From positions 525,478 through 589,477 of the forward strand of contig NZ_PCOZ01000002.1 in NCBI RefSeq assembly GCF_002979555.1: 64,000 nt of DNA. Direction: 5' to 3'. Source of the DNA: Pseudomonas sp. MYb60. Lineage in GTDB: Bacteria; Pseudomonadota; Gammaproteobacteria; Pseudomonadales; Pseudomonadaceae. The notes beneath the pieces were generated by a model. That model searched no databases, was not told the DNA's origin, and was given only the letters and a program-made list of their open reading frames with translations. Of this stretch, positions 9,161-18,963 are shown piece by piece. The stretch's first letter is position 1; each line of letters opens with the position of its first letter. A program made the position numbers and the translations under genes.

Positions 9161-9188
9161 GGGGCGGCTCCAATGGGATGGGCGGGCA

Positions 9189-9953
9189 ATGAAAACAAGT
9201 ATAGCCAGCGCCGCAAAAGGCTTTCATCCAGGCATCGCACCGACGTTGGTGGTGCTGGTGTTGCTGCCCGTGATGGTGGGGATGGGGCTTTGGCAGCTGT
9301 CCCGCGGCCAGGAAAAACAACAGCTGGTGGACAGTTATGCCGAGCGGCGCGCGGCTGAGCCGATCAGCAGCGTGCAGCTCAACGAGCTCACCGACCCGGC
9401 CTTCCGTCGCGTCCGCCTGCGCGGCCAATTCGATGCCGCGCACACGGTGCTGCTCGACAACCGCATGCGCGACGGCAAGGCCGGCGTCGAGCTGCTGCAA
9501 CCCTTCCATGACCAGGCCAGCGGCCTGTGGCTATTGCTCAATCGCGGCTGGCTGCCGTGGCCGGATCGGCGCCTGCCGCCGGCATTCACCACCCCCGACC
9601 AGCCGTTGAACCTGGACGCCTGGGTCTACGTCGCCCCCGGCGAAACCTTCCAACTGCACGCCGACCCGGCCAATGCCCAATGGCCGCGTCTACTGACCGC
9701 CTTGCATCCTGCCGCGCTCTGGGCCGAGTTGGGGCGCAGTGGTTTTGCCTATGAGCTGCGTGCCGAAGCCGGCCCCGGCACGTATGAAACCACCTGGCCG
9801 ATTGTCGCGATGGGCCCGGAAAAACACTTGGCGTATGCGGTGCAGTGGTTCGCCATGGCCTTGGCGCTGATGGCGCTTTACGTCTATCTCGGACGGCACA
9901 ACACACAGGAGAAGTCCCATGGGAGCGGCCATGAATCCACCCAGCGCATCTGA
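9189..9953 (+). CDS. SURF1-family oxidase assembly protein
   Basis: A 254-aa inner-membrane protein involved in haem a insertion or subunit I maturation. The topology is that of SURF1: one helix near the N-terminus (about residues 14-35, with LGxWQLxR seen as MGLWQLSRG), a periplasmic domain (about 40-220) and a second helix near the C-terminus (AVQWFAMALALMALYVYL). I place the start at ATG 9189 (MKTSIASAAKGF); the longer frame runs through the oppositely oriented DUF2909 gene. The 3' end overlaps the next gene by 35 bp, implying coupled translation. Confidence 0.88.
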   Translation: MKTSIASAAKGFHPGIAPTLVVLVLLPVMVGMGLWQLSRGQEKQQLVDSYAERRAAEPISSVQLNELTDPAFRRVRLRGQFDAAHTVLLDNRMRDGKAGVELLQPFHDQASGLWLLLNRGWLPWPDRRLPPAFTTPDQPLNLDAWVYVAPGETFQLHADPANAQWPRLLTALHPAALWAELGRSGFAYELRAEAGPGTYETTWPIVAMGPEKHLAYAVQWFAMALALMALYVYLGRHNTQEKSHGSGHESTQRI

Positions 9954-10503
9954 GCTGCCGGACCGGCGCAAAGGTCGCTGGCAGTTGATCCTGATCCTGA
10001 TGATGGTGATCGGCCCGATGGCGCTGGCCACCTTCATGTACAAGCTGCAGTTCTGGGTGCCGGACAGCCGCAGCTATCACGGCGAGATGATCGGCAACGG
10101 CCAGACGCGCGCGGAGATCGGCGTGCAGGCGGATGAGCAGCGCTGGCAGTTGTTGGTCACGGCGCCCGCTGCCTGTGCTGCCGATTGCCAGCAGTTGGTG
10201 TACCTGGCGCGCCAACTGCAAATCAGCCTGGGCCGCGATGCGTCACGCGCCAGCCATGCGTTGGCCAGTGCGCAGCCGGTCGGCGCCGAGTACGAGGCCA
10301 AATTGAAAGTCGAATACCCGCAGCTGCAACGCTACCCACTGGACCTGTCGACCTTCACCAAGGGCGCCACTGCACCAGGCGATGCGCAATTGTGGATCGT
10401 CGACCCCCACGGCAACCTGGTGCTGCGCTACGACGCCGGGGTCAAGGGCAAGGACTTGCTCAATGACCTGCGACACCTGCTGAAACTGTCGAACATCGGA
10501 TAA
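9919..10503 (+). CDS. membrane-anchored SCO/thioredoxin-like protein of the cox locus
   Basis: A 194-aa protein with one N-terminal helix (about residues 20-42) and a periplasmic domain. I do not recognise it as a named family, but its layout resembles SCO proteins: a strand RWQLLVTAP leads into C86-A-A-D-C90, a CxxxC motif at the place where the true SCO protein of this locus has CPDIC, and a later DPHGNLVLRYDAG resembles the SCO end. An equivalent of the SCO copper-ligand His is not obvious. ATG 9919 (AGGAG 7 bases upstream) overlaps SURF1; ATG 9931 is also possible. It sits where PA0111-type genes lie. A copper or disulfide role in oxidase assembly is inferred. Confidence 0.82.
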   Translation: MGAAMNPPSASELPDRRKGRWQLILILMMVIGPMALATFMYKLQFWVPDSRSYHGEMIGNGQTRAEIGVQADEQRWQLLVTAPAACAADCQQLVYLARQLQISLGRDASRASHALASAQPVGAEYEAKLKVEYPQLQRYPLDLSTFTKGATAPGDAQLWIVDPHGNLVLRYDAGVKGKDLLNDLRHLLKLSNIG

Positions 10504-10513
10504 GGGCATCGTC

Positions 10514-11593
10514 ATGGCCAAGCCTGGATTTCGCCTTGCGTTGTTTGCCACCCTGCTGGCGCTGATCGTGGTGCTGCTCGGGGCCTATACCCGCTTGACC
10601 CATGCCGGCCTGGGCTGCCCGGACTGGCCCGGTTGCTATGGGTTTATCAGCGTGCCGCAGAGCGAAGCCCAACTGGCCCATGCCGAACTGCATTTTCCCG
10701 ACGCTCCGGTGGAAGCGGACAAGGGCTGGAGCGAGATGATTCATCGCTACTTCGCCGGTACCCTGGGGCTGTTGATCGCACTGCTGGCGGCGCGCTCGTG
10801 GAGCCATCGGCGTGACCCAGGCCAACCGGTGAAGTTGCCGCTGTTTGTGCTCGCGGTAGTCGTCGCTCAGGCGGCGTTTGGCATGTGGACGGTCACGTTG
10901 AAGCTCTGGCCCCAGGTGGTGACGGGGCATCTGCTGGGGGGCTTTGCGACCTTGAGCCTGCTGTTCCTGCTGACCTTGCGATTGTCCGGCGTGCTGCCGG
11001 CGCTGATTGTGCCCAAACGCCTGCAATACTGGGCCACGGCGGGGCTGGTGCTGGTGATCGGCCAGATTGCGTTGGGCGGTTGGGTCAGCTCCAACTACGC
11101 GGCGGTGGCCTGTATCGACCTGCCGACCTGTCATGGCCAGTGGTGGCCTGCGGCGGACTTTGCCAACGGCTTTCACCTCACCCAGCACATCGGCCCCAAC
11201 TATTTGGGCGGGCAGCTGGACAGCGAGGCGCGCACGGCGATTCATCTGACCCATCGTCTTGGCGCTGTGGTGGTCACGCTGGCGCTGCTGGGCCTGGCCT
11301 GGCAGTTGCGGCTGGTGGGCATGACGCGTCTGGCTGGCCTGCTGCTGATCGCATTGGCGGCGCAACTCTGCCTGGGCCTGAGCAACGTGTATTTTCATCT
11401 GCCACTGCCGGTGGCGGTCGCCCATAACGCCGGCGGCGCGGCCTTGTTGCTGACGCTGGTGCTGGTCAACTACCACGCACGCACCAGCCTCGTTCGGGTG
11501 CGTAACCAGCAGCCCTTCGGCTGGCGATTTATCCCGCGCAAACAGGTGTCGGGCCTCATCACCCTCAAAGGAGAGATGCCATGGCGTCCTTGA
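10514..11593 (+). CDS. ctaA: haem A synthase (COX15/CtaA)
   Basis: A 359-aa inner-membrane enzyme that oxidises the C8 methyl of haem O to give haem A, the cofactor of the aa3 oxidase. Eight hydrophobic segments are visible in two repeats. The signatures are [21 protein letters not shown] near residue 30, [13 protein letters not shown] (His ligand with Glu nearby), [25 protein letters not shown] and [13 protein letters not shown], followed by [11 protein letters not shown]. The paired cysteines in ACIDLPTC form the usual periplasmic loop. It overlaps cyoE by 13 bp, so haem O and haem A synthases are translated together. Confidence 0.96.
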   Translation: MAKPGFRLALFATLLALIVVLLGAYTRLTHAGLGCPDWPGCYGFISVPQSEAQLAHAELHFPDAPVEADKGWSEMIHRYFAGTLGLLIALLAARSWSHRRDPGQPVKLPLFVLAVVVAQAAFGMWTVTLKLWPQVVTGHLLGGFATLSLLFLLTLRLSGVLPALIVPKRLQYWATAGLVLVIGQIALGGWVSSNYAAVACIDLPTCHGQWWPAADFANGFHLTQHIGPNYLGGQLDSEARTAIHLTHRLGAVVVTLALLGLAWQLRLVGMTRLAGLLLIALAAQLCLGLSNVYFHLPLPVAVAHNAGGAALLLTLVLVNYHARTSLVRVRNQQPFGWRFIPRKQVSGLITLKGEMPWRP

Positions 11594-12480
11594 TCGGTGC
11601 GCGTCACGACCAGGCGCTCTGGCGTGATTACCTGGAGCTGACCAAGCCGAAAGTGGTGGTGTTGATGCTCATCACCTCGCTGGTGGGGATGTTCCTGGCG
11701 ACGCGTGCCGGCGTGCCGTGGACGGTGCTGGTGTTCGGCAACCTCGGGATTGCCCTGTGCGCGGGCGGCGCGGCGGCGGTGAACCATGTGGTGGACCGGC
11801 GTATCGATGCAGTCATGGCGCGTACGCATAAACGGCCGCTGGCCCAGGGACGTGTGGCGCCAGGGGCAGCGTTGGCCTTTGCATTGTTTCTGGCTGTTGC
11901 AGGTTTAGCCCTGCTGCTGGCGTTTACCAACCCCTTGGCGGCGTGGCTGACCTTGGCTTCGCTGCTGGGCTATGCGGTGATCTACACCGGATTCCTCAAG
12001 CGCGCGACACCGCAGAATATCGTCATCGGCGGCCTCGCCGGGGCGGCACCGCCGCTGTTGGGCTGGGTGGCCGTCACCGGGCATATCAGCGCCGAGCCCT
12101 TGTTGCTGGTGCTGATCATCTTCGCCTGGACCCCGCCGCACTTCTGGGCCCTGGCCATCCATCGCAAAGAGGAATACGCGAAGGCCGATATTCCGATGCT
12201 GCCGGTGACCCACGGCGAGCAGTACACCAAGGTGCATATCCTGCTCTACACCTTCGCCCTGCTGGCGGTGAGCCTGATGCCTTATGTGATCCATATGAGC
12301 GGCCCGCTCTACCTGGCCTGCGCACTGCTATTGGGTGCGCGCTTTCTGCAATGGGCCTGGGTGTTGTACCGTGGCGGTCGGCCGCACGCGGCGATCAACA
12401 CCTTCAAGTACTCTATCTGGTACTTGCTGCTGCTGTTCATCGCCCTGCTCGTAGACCACTACCTACTGTTGAACCTATGA
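11581..12480 (+). CDS. cyoE: protohaem IX farnesyltransferase (haem O synthase)
   Basis: A 299-aa UbiA-superfamily membrane enzyme that transfers a farnesyl group to haem B, giving haem O for CtaA. The Asp-rich prenyl-diphosphate motif is present as [20 protein letters not shown] near residue 62, with the second polar motif around [12 protein letters not shown] and the [13 protein letters not shown] loop. Around eight or nine helices are visible. The start at 11581 lies inside ctaA and the stop shares bases with the next gene (ATGA at 12477-12480), so ctaA, cyoE and the SCO gene form a tightly coupled block. The name ctaB is also used. Confidence 0.96.
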   Translation: MASLIGARHDQALWRDYLELTKPKVVVLMLITSLVGMFLATRAGVPWTVLVFGNLGIALCAGGAAAVNHVVDRRIDAVMARTHKRPLAQGRVAPGAALAFALFLAVAGLALLLAFTNPLAAWLTLASLLGYAVIYTGFLKRATPQNIVIGGLAGAAPPLLGWVAVTGHISAEPLLLVLIIFAWTPPHFWALAIHRKEEYAKADIPMLPVTHGEQYTKVHILLYTFALLAVSLMPYVIHMSGPLYLACALLLGARFLQWAWVLYRGGRPHAAINTFKYSIWYLLLLFIALLVDHYLLLNL

Positions 12481-13112
12481 CCCGAACTCAGAAAACCGTC
12501 TTCATCCTGGTCGCCATCGTCGCGCTGATCATGGGCCTGACCGTCAACAAGGTGCTCAATGGCAAAGGCCAGGGCGACCCCACTGCGCTGATCGACGCAG
12601 GGATCATCCTGCTGCCGCAAAGCCGTCAGTTGCCCCCCGTCAGTATGAGCAACCAGGACGGCCAGCCGGTGCTGGTCAATGAGTTGAAGGGCAAGTGGAG
12701 CCTGCTGTTCTTTGGCTACACGTTCTGCCCGGATATCTGTCCTACCACTCTCGCCCAGTTGCGCCAGATCAAGAGCGAGCTGCCCAAGGACGTCGTGGAC
12801 AAGTTGCAGGTGATCCTGGTGAGTGTCGATCCGCACCGCGATACGCCGGCTCAGCTCAAGCAGTACCTGGGGTACTTCGATCCGCAGTTCGTGGGCTTGA
12901 CTGGTGCGAACGTGGAGGACGTGCAGAAGGTGTCGAATGCGGTGAGCATTCCGTTTATTCCGGCCGATACCAGCAAGCCGAATTACACCGTGGACCACAG
13001 TGGCAACCTGGCGTTGATCGGGCCGGACGGGACCCAGCGTGGGTTTATCCGGGCGCCGTTGAACAACCAGAAGCTAATCGCGCAACTGCCTGGCCTGTTG
13101 CAGCGAAAATAA
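12477..13112 (+). CDS. SCO1/SenC-family copper chaperone
   Basis: A 211-aa periplasmic thioredoxin-fold protein anchored by an N-terminal helix (about residues 8-26), which delivers or reduces copper for the CuA site of subunit II. Copper ligands are visible: C84 and C88 in FCPDICP and H174 in YTVDHSG. The fold signature SLLFFGYT and the conserved [16 protein letters not shown] also fit. ATG 12477 overlaps the cyoE stop as ATGA. It is the last gene of the oxidase operon and a strong hairpin follows 18 bp later. Confidence 0.94.
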   Translation: MTRTQKTVFILVAIVALIMGLTVNKVLNGKGQGDPTALIDAGIILLPQSRQLPPVSMSNQDGQPVLVNELKGKWSLLFFGYTFCPDICPTTLAQLRQIKSELPKDVVDKLQVILVSVDPHRDTPAQLKQYLGYFDPQFVGLTGANVEDVQKVSNAVSIPFIPADTSKPNYTVDHSGNLALIGPDGTQRGFIRAPLNNQKLIAQLPGLLQRK

Positions 13113-13130
13113 CTAACGCCACAAAACAAC

Positions 13131-13161
13131 GGTGGGAGGGGGCCAGCCCCCTCCCACCTTT
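13131..13161. terminator. bidirectional terminator built from a REP-like palindrome
   Basis: GGTGGGAGGGGGC and GCCCCCTCCCACC form a perfect 13-bp stem with a 2-base loop, followed by TTTT. It separates the convergent SCO gene and metQ and can serve both. The core is the 'GTGGGAGGGGGC' REP word seen again at 18126-18204. Confidence 0.85.
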
Positions 13162-13192
13162 TGATCTCCGGTAGTTGGGAGATCGAGTCGGA

Positions 13193-13963
13193 TCAGAACG
13201 CCGGCTTGATCGCGCCTTTGTACTTCTCTTCGATGAACTTCTTCACTTCAGGCGTGTGCAGGGCTGCCACCAGCTTCTTCACCGCGTCCGCGTCCTTGTT
13301 GTCTTCGCGGGTCACCAGAATGTTCACGTAAGGCGAGTCGCTGCCTTCAATGACCAGGGCGTCCTTGGACGGGTCCAGCTTGGCTTCCAGCGCATAGTTG
13401 GTGTTGATCAGCGCCAGGTCGACCTGGGTCAGCACGCGCGGCAGGGTCGCGGCTTCCAGTTCACGGAACTTCAGGTTTTTCGGGTTGGCAGTGATGTCCT
13501 TGATGGTCGACAGGATGTTGCTCGGGTCCTTCAAGGTGATCAGGCCGTTCTTGGCCAGCAGCAACAGTGCGCGGCCGCCGTTGGTGGCGTCGTTCGGAAT
13601 CACCACGTTGGCGCCGCTTGGCAGCTCGTCGAGCTTCTTGTACTTGCTGGAGTAGGCGCCCAGGGGCTCCAGGTGCACGGCACCGACGCTCACCAGGTGA
13701 GTGCCCTTGGCCTTGTTGAATTCATCCAGGTACGGCTGGTGCTGGAAGAAGTTGGCGTCCAGGCGCTTTTCAGCCACTTGTACGTTCGGCTGCACGTAGT
13801 CGGTGAAGACTTTGACCTGCAGGTCCACGCCTTCTTTGGCGAGTGCAGGTTTCACGAACTCCAGGATTTCCGCATGCGGCACCGGCGACGCAGCGACGGT
13901 AATGGTTTCGGCGTGGGCGGAAAACGCGGCAACGGCGGCGAAAGCAACCAGTAGTTTTTTCAT
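13193..13963 (-). CDS. metQ: methionine ABC transporter substrate-binding protein
   Basis: A 256-aa MetQ/NlpA-family periplasmic protein that captures methionine (and likely its D-isomer or derivatives). The signal peptide MKKLLVAFAAVAAFSAHA is followed by ETITVAASPVPHAEILEFVKP, the family's opening strand. There is no lipobox cysteine, so it should be soluble periplasmic rather than a lipoprotein. Further family marks are NFFQHQPYLDEF and IPNDATNGGRALLLL. It is the last gene of metN-metI-metQ on the minus strand. GGAGCTTG precedes the ATG. Confidence 0.94.
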   Translation of the reverse strand: MKKLLVAFAAVAAFSAHAETITVAASPVPHAEILEFVKPALAKEGVDLQVKVFTDYVQPNVQVAEKRLDANFFQHQPYLDEFNKAKGTHLVSVGAVHLEPLGAYSSKYKKLDELPSGANVVIPNDATNGGRALLLLAKNGLITLKDPSNILSTIKDITANPKNLKFRELEAATLPRVLTQVDLALINTNYALEAKLDPSKDALVIEGSDSPYVNILVTREDNKDADAVKKLVAALHTPEVKKFIEEKYKGAIKPAF

Positions 13964-14015
13964 CCAACAAGCTCCTTGTTCGGGCAGGTGCCGGCTTTTG
14001 GGCCGGCAGTGGCCG

Positions 14016-14690
14016 TTATTTTCGAGAAAAATGCACCACCAGCTTGTCGCCGACGGTTTGCAGAATTTGCACCAGGATCAGCAGCATCACCACGGTGACC
14101 ACCATCACATCGGTCTGGAAACGCTGGTAACCGAAGCGGATCGCCAGGTCACCCAGGCCACCGGCACCGACCACACCGGCCATCGCCGTGTAGGACACCA
14201 GTGTAATCGCCGTCACCGTAATCGCCGCGAAAATGCCGGGGCGTGCTTCGGGCAACAAGGCGTTGGTGATGATCTGGCGCGTGCTGGCGCCCATGGATTG
14301 GGTGGCTTCGATAATGCCGCGGTCCACTTCACGCAGGGCGGTTTCCACCAGGCGTGCGAAGAATGGCGTCGCACCGACGACCAACGGCGGAATCGCCCCC
14401 GCCACACCCAGCGAAGTCCCGGTGATCAACACGGTGAACGGGATCATCACGATCAACAGGATGATGAACGGCAGCGAACGCAGGATGTTCACGATCAGCG
14501 ACAGCAGCGCGTACAGGCCCTTTTGTTCGAACAGTTGGCGCGGGCTGGTCAGGAACAGCAGCACGCCCAGCGGCAGGCCCAGTACCACGGTAAAGAACAG
14601 CGAGCCGAACAGCATGGTCATGGTGTCGCCAGTGGCGAGCCAGATTTCGGACCAGTCGATATTGGCGAAGAAACTCAACAGGACTTCCAT
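14016..14690 (-). CDS. metI: methionine ABC transporter permease
   Basis: A 224-aa integral membrane permease with five or six helices, partner of MetN and MetQ. The cytoplasmic EAA-type coupling loop that contacts the ATPase is visible as EATQSMGASTRQIITNALLPEARPG. Its ATG shares one base with the metN stop (TAATG at 14690), showing coupled translation. The full-length family size is about 215-225 residues. Confidence 0.94.
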   Translation of the reverse strand: MEVLLSFFANIDWSEIWLATGDTMTMLFGSLFFTVVLGLPLGVLLFLTSPRQLFEQKGLYALLSLIVNILRSLPFIILLIVMIPFTVLITGTSLGVAGAIPPLVVGATPFFARLVETALREVDRGIIEATQSMGASTRQIITNALLPEARPGIFAAITVTAITLVSYTAMAGVVGAGGLGDLAIRFGYQRFQTDVMVVTVVMLLILVQILQTVGDKLVVHFSRK

Positions 14691-15697
14691 TAGCGCAGGA
14701 CCTCCATGTGGACGTCGGCGGCGGTGAAGCGCGCGAAGGCGGCCTCCATGTCACCACCCGTGACGGCGAGGGTCAGTTGCCCGTAAGGGATGTCTTTGAT
14801 GCGGTCGATACGGCCGGCAAGAATGCTGTAGTCCACTCCCGTTTCGCGGGCGACGGTACCCAGCAGCGGCGCGTAGGTCGCTTCGCCCTGGAACGTCAGG
14901 CGCACGATACGGCCCGGCACATGGGCGAAATCGTCGCGTTGTTCGTTTTCGTCGACCTGTTCGGACTCTTGCACGAAGCGCTTGGTGGTCGGGTGCTGGG
15001 GGTGCAGGAACACATCGGCCACCGAGCCTTGCTCGACGATCACGCCGGCGTCCATTACCGCCACCTGGTCGCAGACGCGGCGGATCACATCCATTTCATG
15101 GGTGATCAAGACGATGGTCAGTTTGAGCTCGCGGTTGATTTCGGCCAGCAGTTGCAGCACCGAGGCGGTGGTCTGCGGGTCGAGGGCGCTGGTGGCCTCG
15201 TCGCACAGCAAGATTTTTGGCTTGGTCGCCAGCGCGCGGGCGATGCCGACGCGCTGCTTCTGGCCCCCGGACAATTGCGCCGGGTACTTTTTGGCGTGAT
15301 CTGACAGGCCAACCCGTGCGAGCAGTTGTGCGACGCGCAGGTCGATGTCCTTGCGGGACAATTCGCCCGCCAGGGTCAGCGGCAGCGCCACGTTGTCGGC
15401 GACGGTCTTGGAGGCCAGCAGGTTGAAGTGCTGGAAAATCATCCCGACTTGCTGGCGAAAACGGCGCAGGCCGTTGGCGTCCAGGGCAGTCACTTCTTCA
15501 CCGTCGACGCTGATCTGCCCGCCGCTCGGTTCTTCGAGGCGATTGATCAGGCGCAGCAGGGTACTTTTGCCGGCACCCGAATGGCCGATGAGGCCAAACA
15601 CCTGGCCGTTCTCGACGGTCAGGCTGGTGGGGTGCAGCGCGGGGATATCCTTACCGTCGACACGGTAGGTTTTATGGACGTTATGAAACTCGATCAC
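14690..15697 (-). CDS. metN: methionine ABC transporter ATP-binding protein
   Basis: A 335-aa ATPase powering methionine import. Walker A is GHSGAGKST near residues 39-46, the ABC signature is LSGGQKQR, and Walker B is [12 protein letters not shown]. The C-terminal about 80 residues (after [11 protein letters not shown]) form the NIL/ACT-type regulatory domain that binds methionine and inhibits transport when cytoplasmic methionine is high. The start is GTG at 15697 ([11 protein letters not shown]). It is divergent from katE, with 265 bp between the two starts. It resembles PA5503-type loci. Confidence 0.95.
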   Translation of the reverse strand: MIEFHNVHKTYRVDGKDIPALHPTSLTVENGQVFGLIGHSGAGKSTLLRLINRLEEPSGGQISVDGEEVTALDANGLRRFRQQVGMIFQHFNLLASKTVADNVALPLTLAGELSRKDIDLRVAQLLARVGLSDHAKKYPAQLSGGQKQRVGIARALATKPKILLCDEATSALDPQTTASVLQLLAEINRELKLTIVLITHEMDVIRRVCDQVAVMDAGVIVEQGSVADVFLHPQHPTTKRFVQESEQVDENEQRDDFAHVPGRIVRLTFQGEATYAPLLGTVARETGVDYSILAGRIDRIKDIPYGQLTLAVTGGDMEAAFARFTAADVHMEVLR

Positions 15698-15885
15698 GTA
15701 GCGAACCTTGTGGGGCGCATGGAAAAGGGATCAGCGGTTAGCCGGGCGCGCATTTTAGCCTGTCCAACTAGTGTTTCTTAGCATTTATTTCGCATCCATC
15801 CAGCGATTTGGCAATAACGCGATCAAAGGTCATATAAAAGGAACGGCCCCCAACCCCATCAGTCACTACTTAAGCAACTCGATTT

Positions 15886-15909
15886 CCCAGGTGCCGTGCC
15901 TGGGGTTTT
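15886..15909 (+). promoter_or_regulatory. terminator-like hairpin in the katE leader
   Basis: CCCAGG and CCTGGG form a 6-bp stem around a 7-base loop (15886-15904), followed by GTTTT, about 54 bases before the katE start. It resembles a weak intrinsic terminator inside the 5' leader. Whether it attenuates katE is unknown. Confidence 0.4.
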
Positions 15910-15962
15910 GCTCAAACGAGCCGGGGATTGCTCTGGCCACTTTGAATAAGGAGTCATGTCTG

Positions 15963-18104
15963 ATGAGCACCAAAAAGCCAGCTACCCCGCCGAAGAGTGA
16001 ACTCGCGGGTACCGATACCCTGGACCGTGGCAATACCAACGCCAAGTTGCAGGCCTTGGAGGCGTTCCGTTCCGACGCAACCGGCCAGGCGCTGCGCACT
16101 AACCAAGGCGTCAAGATTTCCGATAACCAGAACAGCTTGAAGGCCGGCGCACGCGGGCCGTCGCTGCTGGAAGACTTCATCATGCGTGAAAAAATCACGC
16201 ACTTTGACCATGAGCGCATCCCGGAGCGCATCGTGCATGCTCGTGGCACCGGCGCCCACGGGTATTTCCAGAGCTACGAGAACCACTCGGCTCTGACCAA
16301 GGCAGGGTTCCTGCGCGACCCAGGCCATAAAACCCCGGTATTCACCCGATTCTCCACCGTGCAGGGCCCTCGAGGTTCAGGCGATACCGTGCGAGACGTG
16401 CGTGGTTTCGCCGTGAAGTTCTTCACCGACGAGGGCAACTTCGACCTGGTGGGCAACAACATACCGGTGTTTTTTATCCAGGACGCAATCAAGTTTCCCG
16501 ACTTCGTCCACGCGGTGAAGCCTGAACCGCACAACGAAATTCCAACCGGCGGTTCGGCCCATGACACGTTCTGGGATTTTGTCTCGCTGCAGCCTGAGTC
16601 TGCGCACATGGTCATTTGGGCCATGTCTGACCGTGCCATTCCAAAAAGCCTACGCAGCATGCAGGGCTTTGGCGTGCACACCTTCCGTTTTATCAATGCC
16701 GAAGGCGTGTCCAACTTTGTCAAATTCCACTGGCGTCCTACGGCGGGTACCTGTTCGCTGGTGTGGGACGAAGCGCAAAAGCTTGCCGGTAAAGATACCG
16801 ACTACCACCGTCGCGACCTGTGGGAAGCCATTGAAATGGGCGATTACCCAGAGTGGGAACTGGGTGTGCAGGTGATTCCAGAAGACAAGGAACACGCGTT
16901 CGATTTCGACATCCTCGATCCCACCAAGCTGATACCCGAGGAATTGGTGCCCATCACGCCGCTGGGCAAGATGGTGCTCAACCGCAACCCGGACAACTTT
17001 TTTGCCGAAGTTGAACAGGTGGCGTTCTGCCCTGGCCACATCGTGCCCGGGATCGACTTCTCCAATGACCCGCTGCTGCAAGGTCGGTTGTTTTCCTACA
17101 CCGATACGCAGATCAGCCGACTCGGTGGTCCGAACTTTCACGAATTGCCGATTAATCGACCGGTCGCCCCCTTCCATAACGGCCAGCGTGATGCGATGCA
17201 CCGCACCACCATCGACAAGGGGCGTGCGGCCTATGAGCCAAACTCCATCGACGGCGGCTGGCCCAGCGAGACAGCGCCGGCTGCCGAGGATGGTGGTTTC
17301 GAATCCTATTACGAGCGCGTCGACGCCAACAAAGTGCGCGAGCGCAGCGAGTCGTTCGGGGATCACTTCTCCCAGGCGCGCCTGTTCTTCCGCAGCATGA
17401 GTGCGCATGAGCAAGAGCACATCATTGCGGCGTACAGCTTTGAGTTGGGCAAGGTGGAGCGTGAGTTTATCCGCGCGCGCCAGGTCAACGAGATTCTGGC
17501 CAACATCGATCTGGAACTGGCCAAACGCGTGGCGCAGAACCTGGGGCTGCCGGCACCGACAAAAGGCACGGTAGCGGAGCTCAAGACCAAACCCGAGCGC
17601 TCCCCTGCATTGAGTCAGGCGAATTTGTTGCCGGGCGATATCAAGACCCGCAAGGTGGCGATTCTGGCGGCCAATGGCGTGGACGGTGCGGCGATTGCCG
17701 CGTTGAAGGCGGCGCTGGAAGCCGAGGGTGCTCACGCCAAGCTGTTGGGGCCGACGTCGGCGCCGGTGAAGACGGCGGATGGCAAGAGCCTGCCGGTGGA
17801 TGCGTCGATGGAAGGCATGCCGTCCATTGCGTTTGACGCGGTATTTGTTCCCGGCGGCAAAGAGTCGGTCAAGGCGTTGAGCGGCGACGGTGTGGCACTG
17901 CATTACGTGCTGGAAGCGTACAAGCACCTGAAGGCGATTACGGTTGCCGATGATGCCAAGCCGTTGCTGGACGTGCTCAAGCTCGAGGCGGATGCGGGGT
18001 TGATCGTGGGTTCGGACGCCAAGGCGTTCAAGGCGTTCTTTGCCGCGATTGGCCAGCATCGGGTGTGGGATCGTGAGCCCAAGGCTAAAGCTATTCCGGC
18101 TTAA
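15963..18104 (+). CDS. katE: large-subunit (clade 2) catalase HPII
   Basis: A 713-aa monofunctional haem catalase destroying hydrogen peroxide. The active-site signature [18 protein letters not shown] carries the distal His, and the proximal haem-ligand motif is RLFSYTDTQ. The large size reflects an N-terminal arm of about 70 residues and a C-terminal DJ-1/PfpI-like domain (about residues 555-713, starting [15 protein letters not shown]). ATG 15963 ([10 protein letters not shown]) follows AAGGAG by 9 bases; the frame is open further upstream but without a better start. No catalase partner or regulator is adjacent. katE genes are typically stationary-phase induced. Confidence 0.95.
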   Translation: MSTKKPATPPKSELAGTDTLDRGNTNAKLQALEAFRSDATGQALRTNQGVKISDNQNSLKAGARGPSLLEDFIMREKITHFDHERIPERIVHARGTGAHGYFQSYENHSALTKAGFLRDPGHKTPVFTRFSTVQGPRGSGDTVRDVRGFAVKFFTDEGNFDLVGNNIPVFFIQDAIKFPDFVHAVKPEPHNEIPTGGSAHDTFWDFVSLQPESAHMVIWAMSDRAIPKSLRSMQGFGVHTFRFINAEGVSNFVKFHWRPTAGTCSLVWDEAQKLAGKDTDYHRRDLWEAIEMGDYPEWELGVQVIPEDKEHAFDFDILDPTKLIPEELVPITPLGKMVLNRNPDNFFAEVEQVAFCPGHIVPGIDFSNDPLLQGRLFSYTDTQISRLGGPNFHELPINRPVAPFHNGQRDAMHRTTIDKGRAAYEPNSIDGGWPSETAPAAEDGGFESYYERVDANKVRERSESFGDHFSQARLFFRSMSAHEQEHIIAAYSFELGKVEREFIRARQVNEILANIDLELAKRVAQNLGLPAPTKGTVAELKTKPERSPALSQANLLPGDIKTRKVAILAANGVDGAAIAALKAALEAEGAHAKLLGPTSAPVKTADGKSLPVDASMEGMPSIAFDAVFVPGGKESVKALSGDGVALHYVLEAYKHLKAITVADDAKPLLDVLKLEADAGLIVGSDAKAFKAFFAAIGQHRVWDREPKAKAIPA

Positions 18105-18125
18105 GCTTTTGGTTGTTTGTTAGAT

Positions 18126-18204
18126 GGCTATCGGGGGCAAGCCCCCTCCCACACGTTGAATGTATTCACAGATCAGAATGTGGGAGGGGGCTTGCCCCCG
18201 ATGG
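18126..18204. repeat. REP doublet (REPIN) between katE and the lipoprotein gene
   Basis: Two inverted copies of a GC-rich palindromic word, GGCTATCGGGGGCAAGCCCC at 18126 onward and GTGGGAGGGGGCTTGCCCCC ending at 18204, are separated by about 27 bases of AT-richer spacer. This is the standard P. fluorescens REPIN layout, mobilised by RAYT transposases; none is encoded here. It separates convergent genes and may help terminate both. Confidence 0.85.
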
Positions 18205-18206
18205 TT

Positions 18207-18926
18207 TTACTCAGCCTTACGCGGAATCAAAACAACCTGCGCCGGAATCTTCTTCAAGATCTGCCGGTGAATCTTCAGCTCATAGGCCGAATCAATTCGT
18301 TTCACCCGTTTGGTCAGCAATGTGGCCAGCCACGGGTAATCCTCGGTGCGCGGTGCCTGGATACTCACGTCACACTGGTAATTCACCACGTCGGTCGCAA
18401 TCGCATCCAACTGATGACGCAGCGCTTCGATATCGGTGAGGTTCAGCGCGACCGTGGTGCTGGGCGCCGCCGGGTCGATGACCTTTGCGGCGGGCTTGGA
18501 TTCCGCGGCCTTGAGGGCGGCCTCGGCTTGATCCAGCTCGGCCTTGCGGGCGTGGCTGATGGCGCTGTTGACGCCACCGGTGAGCGCCGGGGCCTTGGGC
18601 ATCAAGGCGCGGGCACGGCTCAGGGCGGTGGCTGCAGCGTTGACATCACCTTTTTGCAGCACGATCTGGCTGCGCTGCAAGTAGGCTTCGGCCAATTGGC
18701 GCTGGTGGGCCTCGAGCGCCGGGTCGTTGGGCGACTGGGCCTGCAAGGCGGCCAACTGGTCTTCGGCGGTAGCCAACTCGCTGCTAGCGAGGTTTTGCTC
18801 CAGCTGTGCGATGGCAGCAGCACGCGCATCCGGGACCTCTGGGGCCGCGGGCGGTGTGCTTTGACAGGCGCCCAGCAGCAGGGAAAATGCGGCAAGGAGC
18901 AGATAACGGGAGGTGAACGGCTTCAT
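18207..18926 (-). CDS. lipoprotein linked to the zinc uptake locus (PA5502-type)
   Basis: A 239-aa predicted lipoprotein: signal peptide with lipobox LLLGACQS (Cys about residue 20), followed by an Ala/Glu-rich helical region (about residues 35-165) with tetratricopeptide-like spacing (AEAYLQRSQIVLQKGDVNAAATALSRARAL), and a C-terminal domain with TEDYPWLATLLTKRVKRI. I recognise no enzyme motif. It is 37 bp downstream of znuB on the same strand, in the position of PA5502, so it is probably cotranscribed with zinc transport genes. Its role is unknown. Confidence 0.82.
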   Translation of the reverse strand: MKPFTSRYLLLAAFSLLLGACQSTPPAAPEVPDARAAAIAQLEQNLASSELATAEDQLAALQAQSPNDPALEAHQRQLAEAYLQRSQIVLQKGDVNAAATALSRARALMPKAPALTGGVNSAISHARKAELDQAEAALKAAESKPAAKVIDPAAPSTTVALNLTDIEALRHQLDAIATDVVNYQCDVSIQAPRTEDYPWLATLLTKRVKRIDSAYELKIHRQILKKIPAQVVLIPRKAE

Positions 18927-18963
18927 TCCTGCGACTCTCTATTTGCGCAAAAAGCGAGCAAGT

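Noticed and set aside
15771..15962. An N-terminal extension of KatE of 64 codons
   Set aside because: The extension covers the promoter and leader hairpin and lacks a ribosome site, while AAGGAG precedes ATG 15963.
18126..18204. Possible start of a CRISPR-like repeat array
   Set aside because: Only two inverted copies, no regular direct-repeat/spacer series and no cas genes; it is a REPIN.
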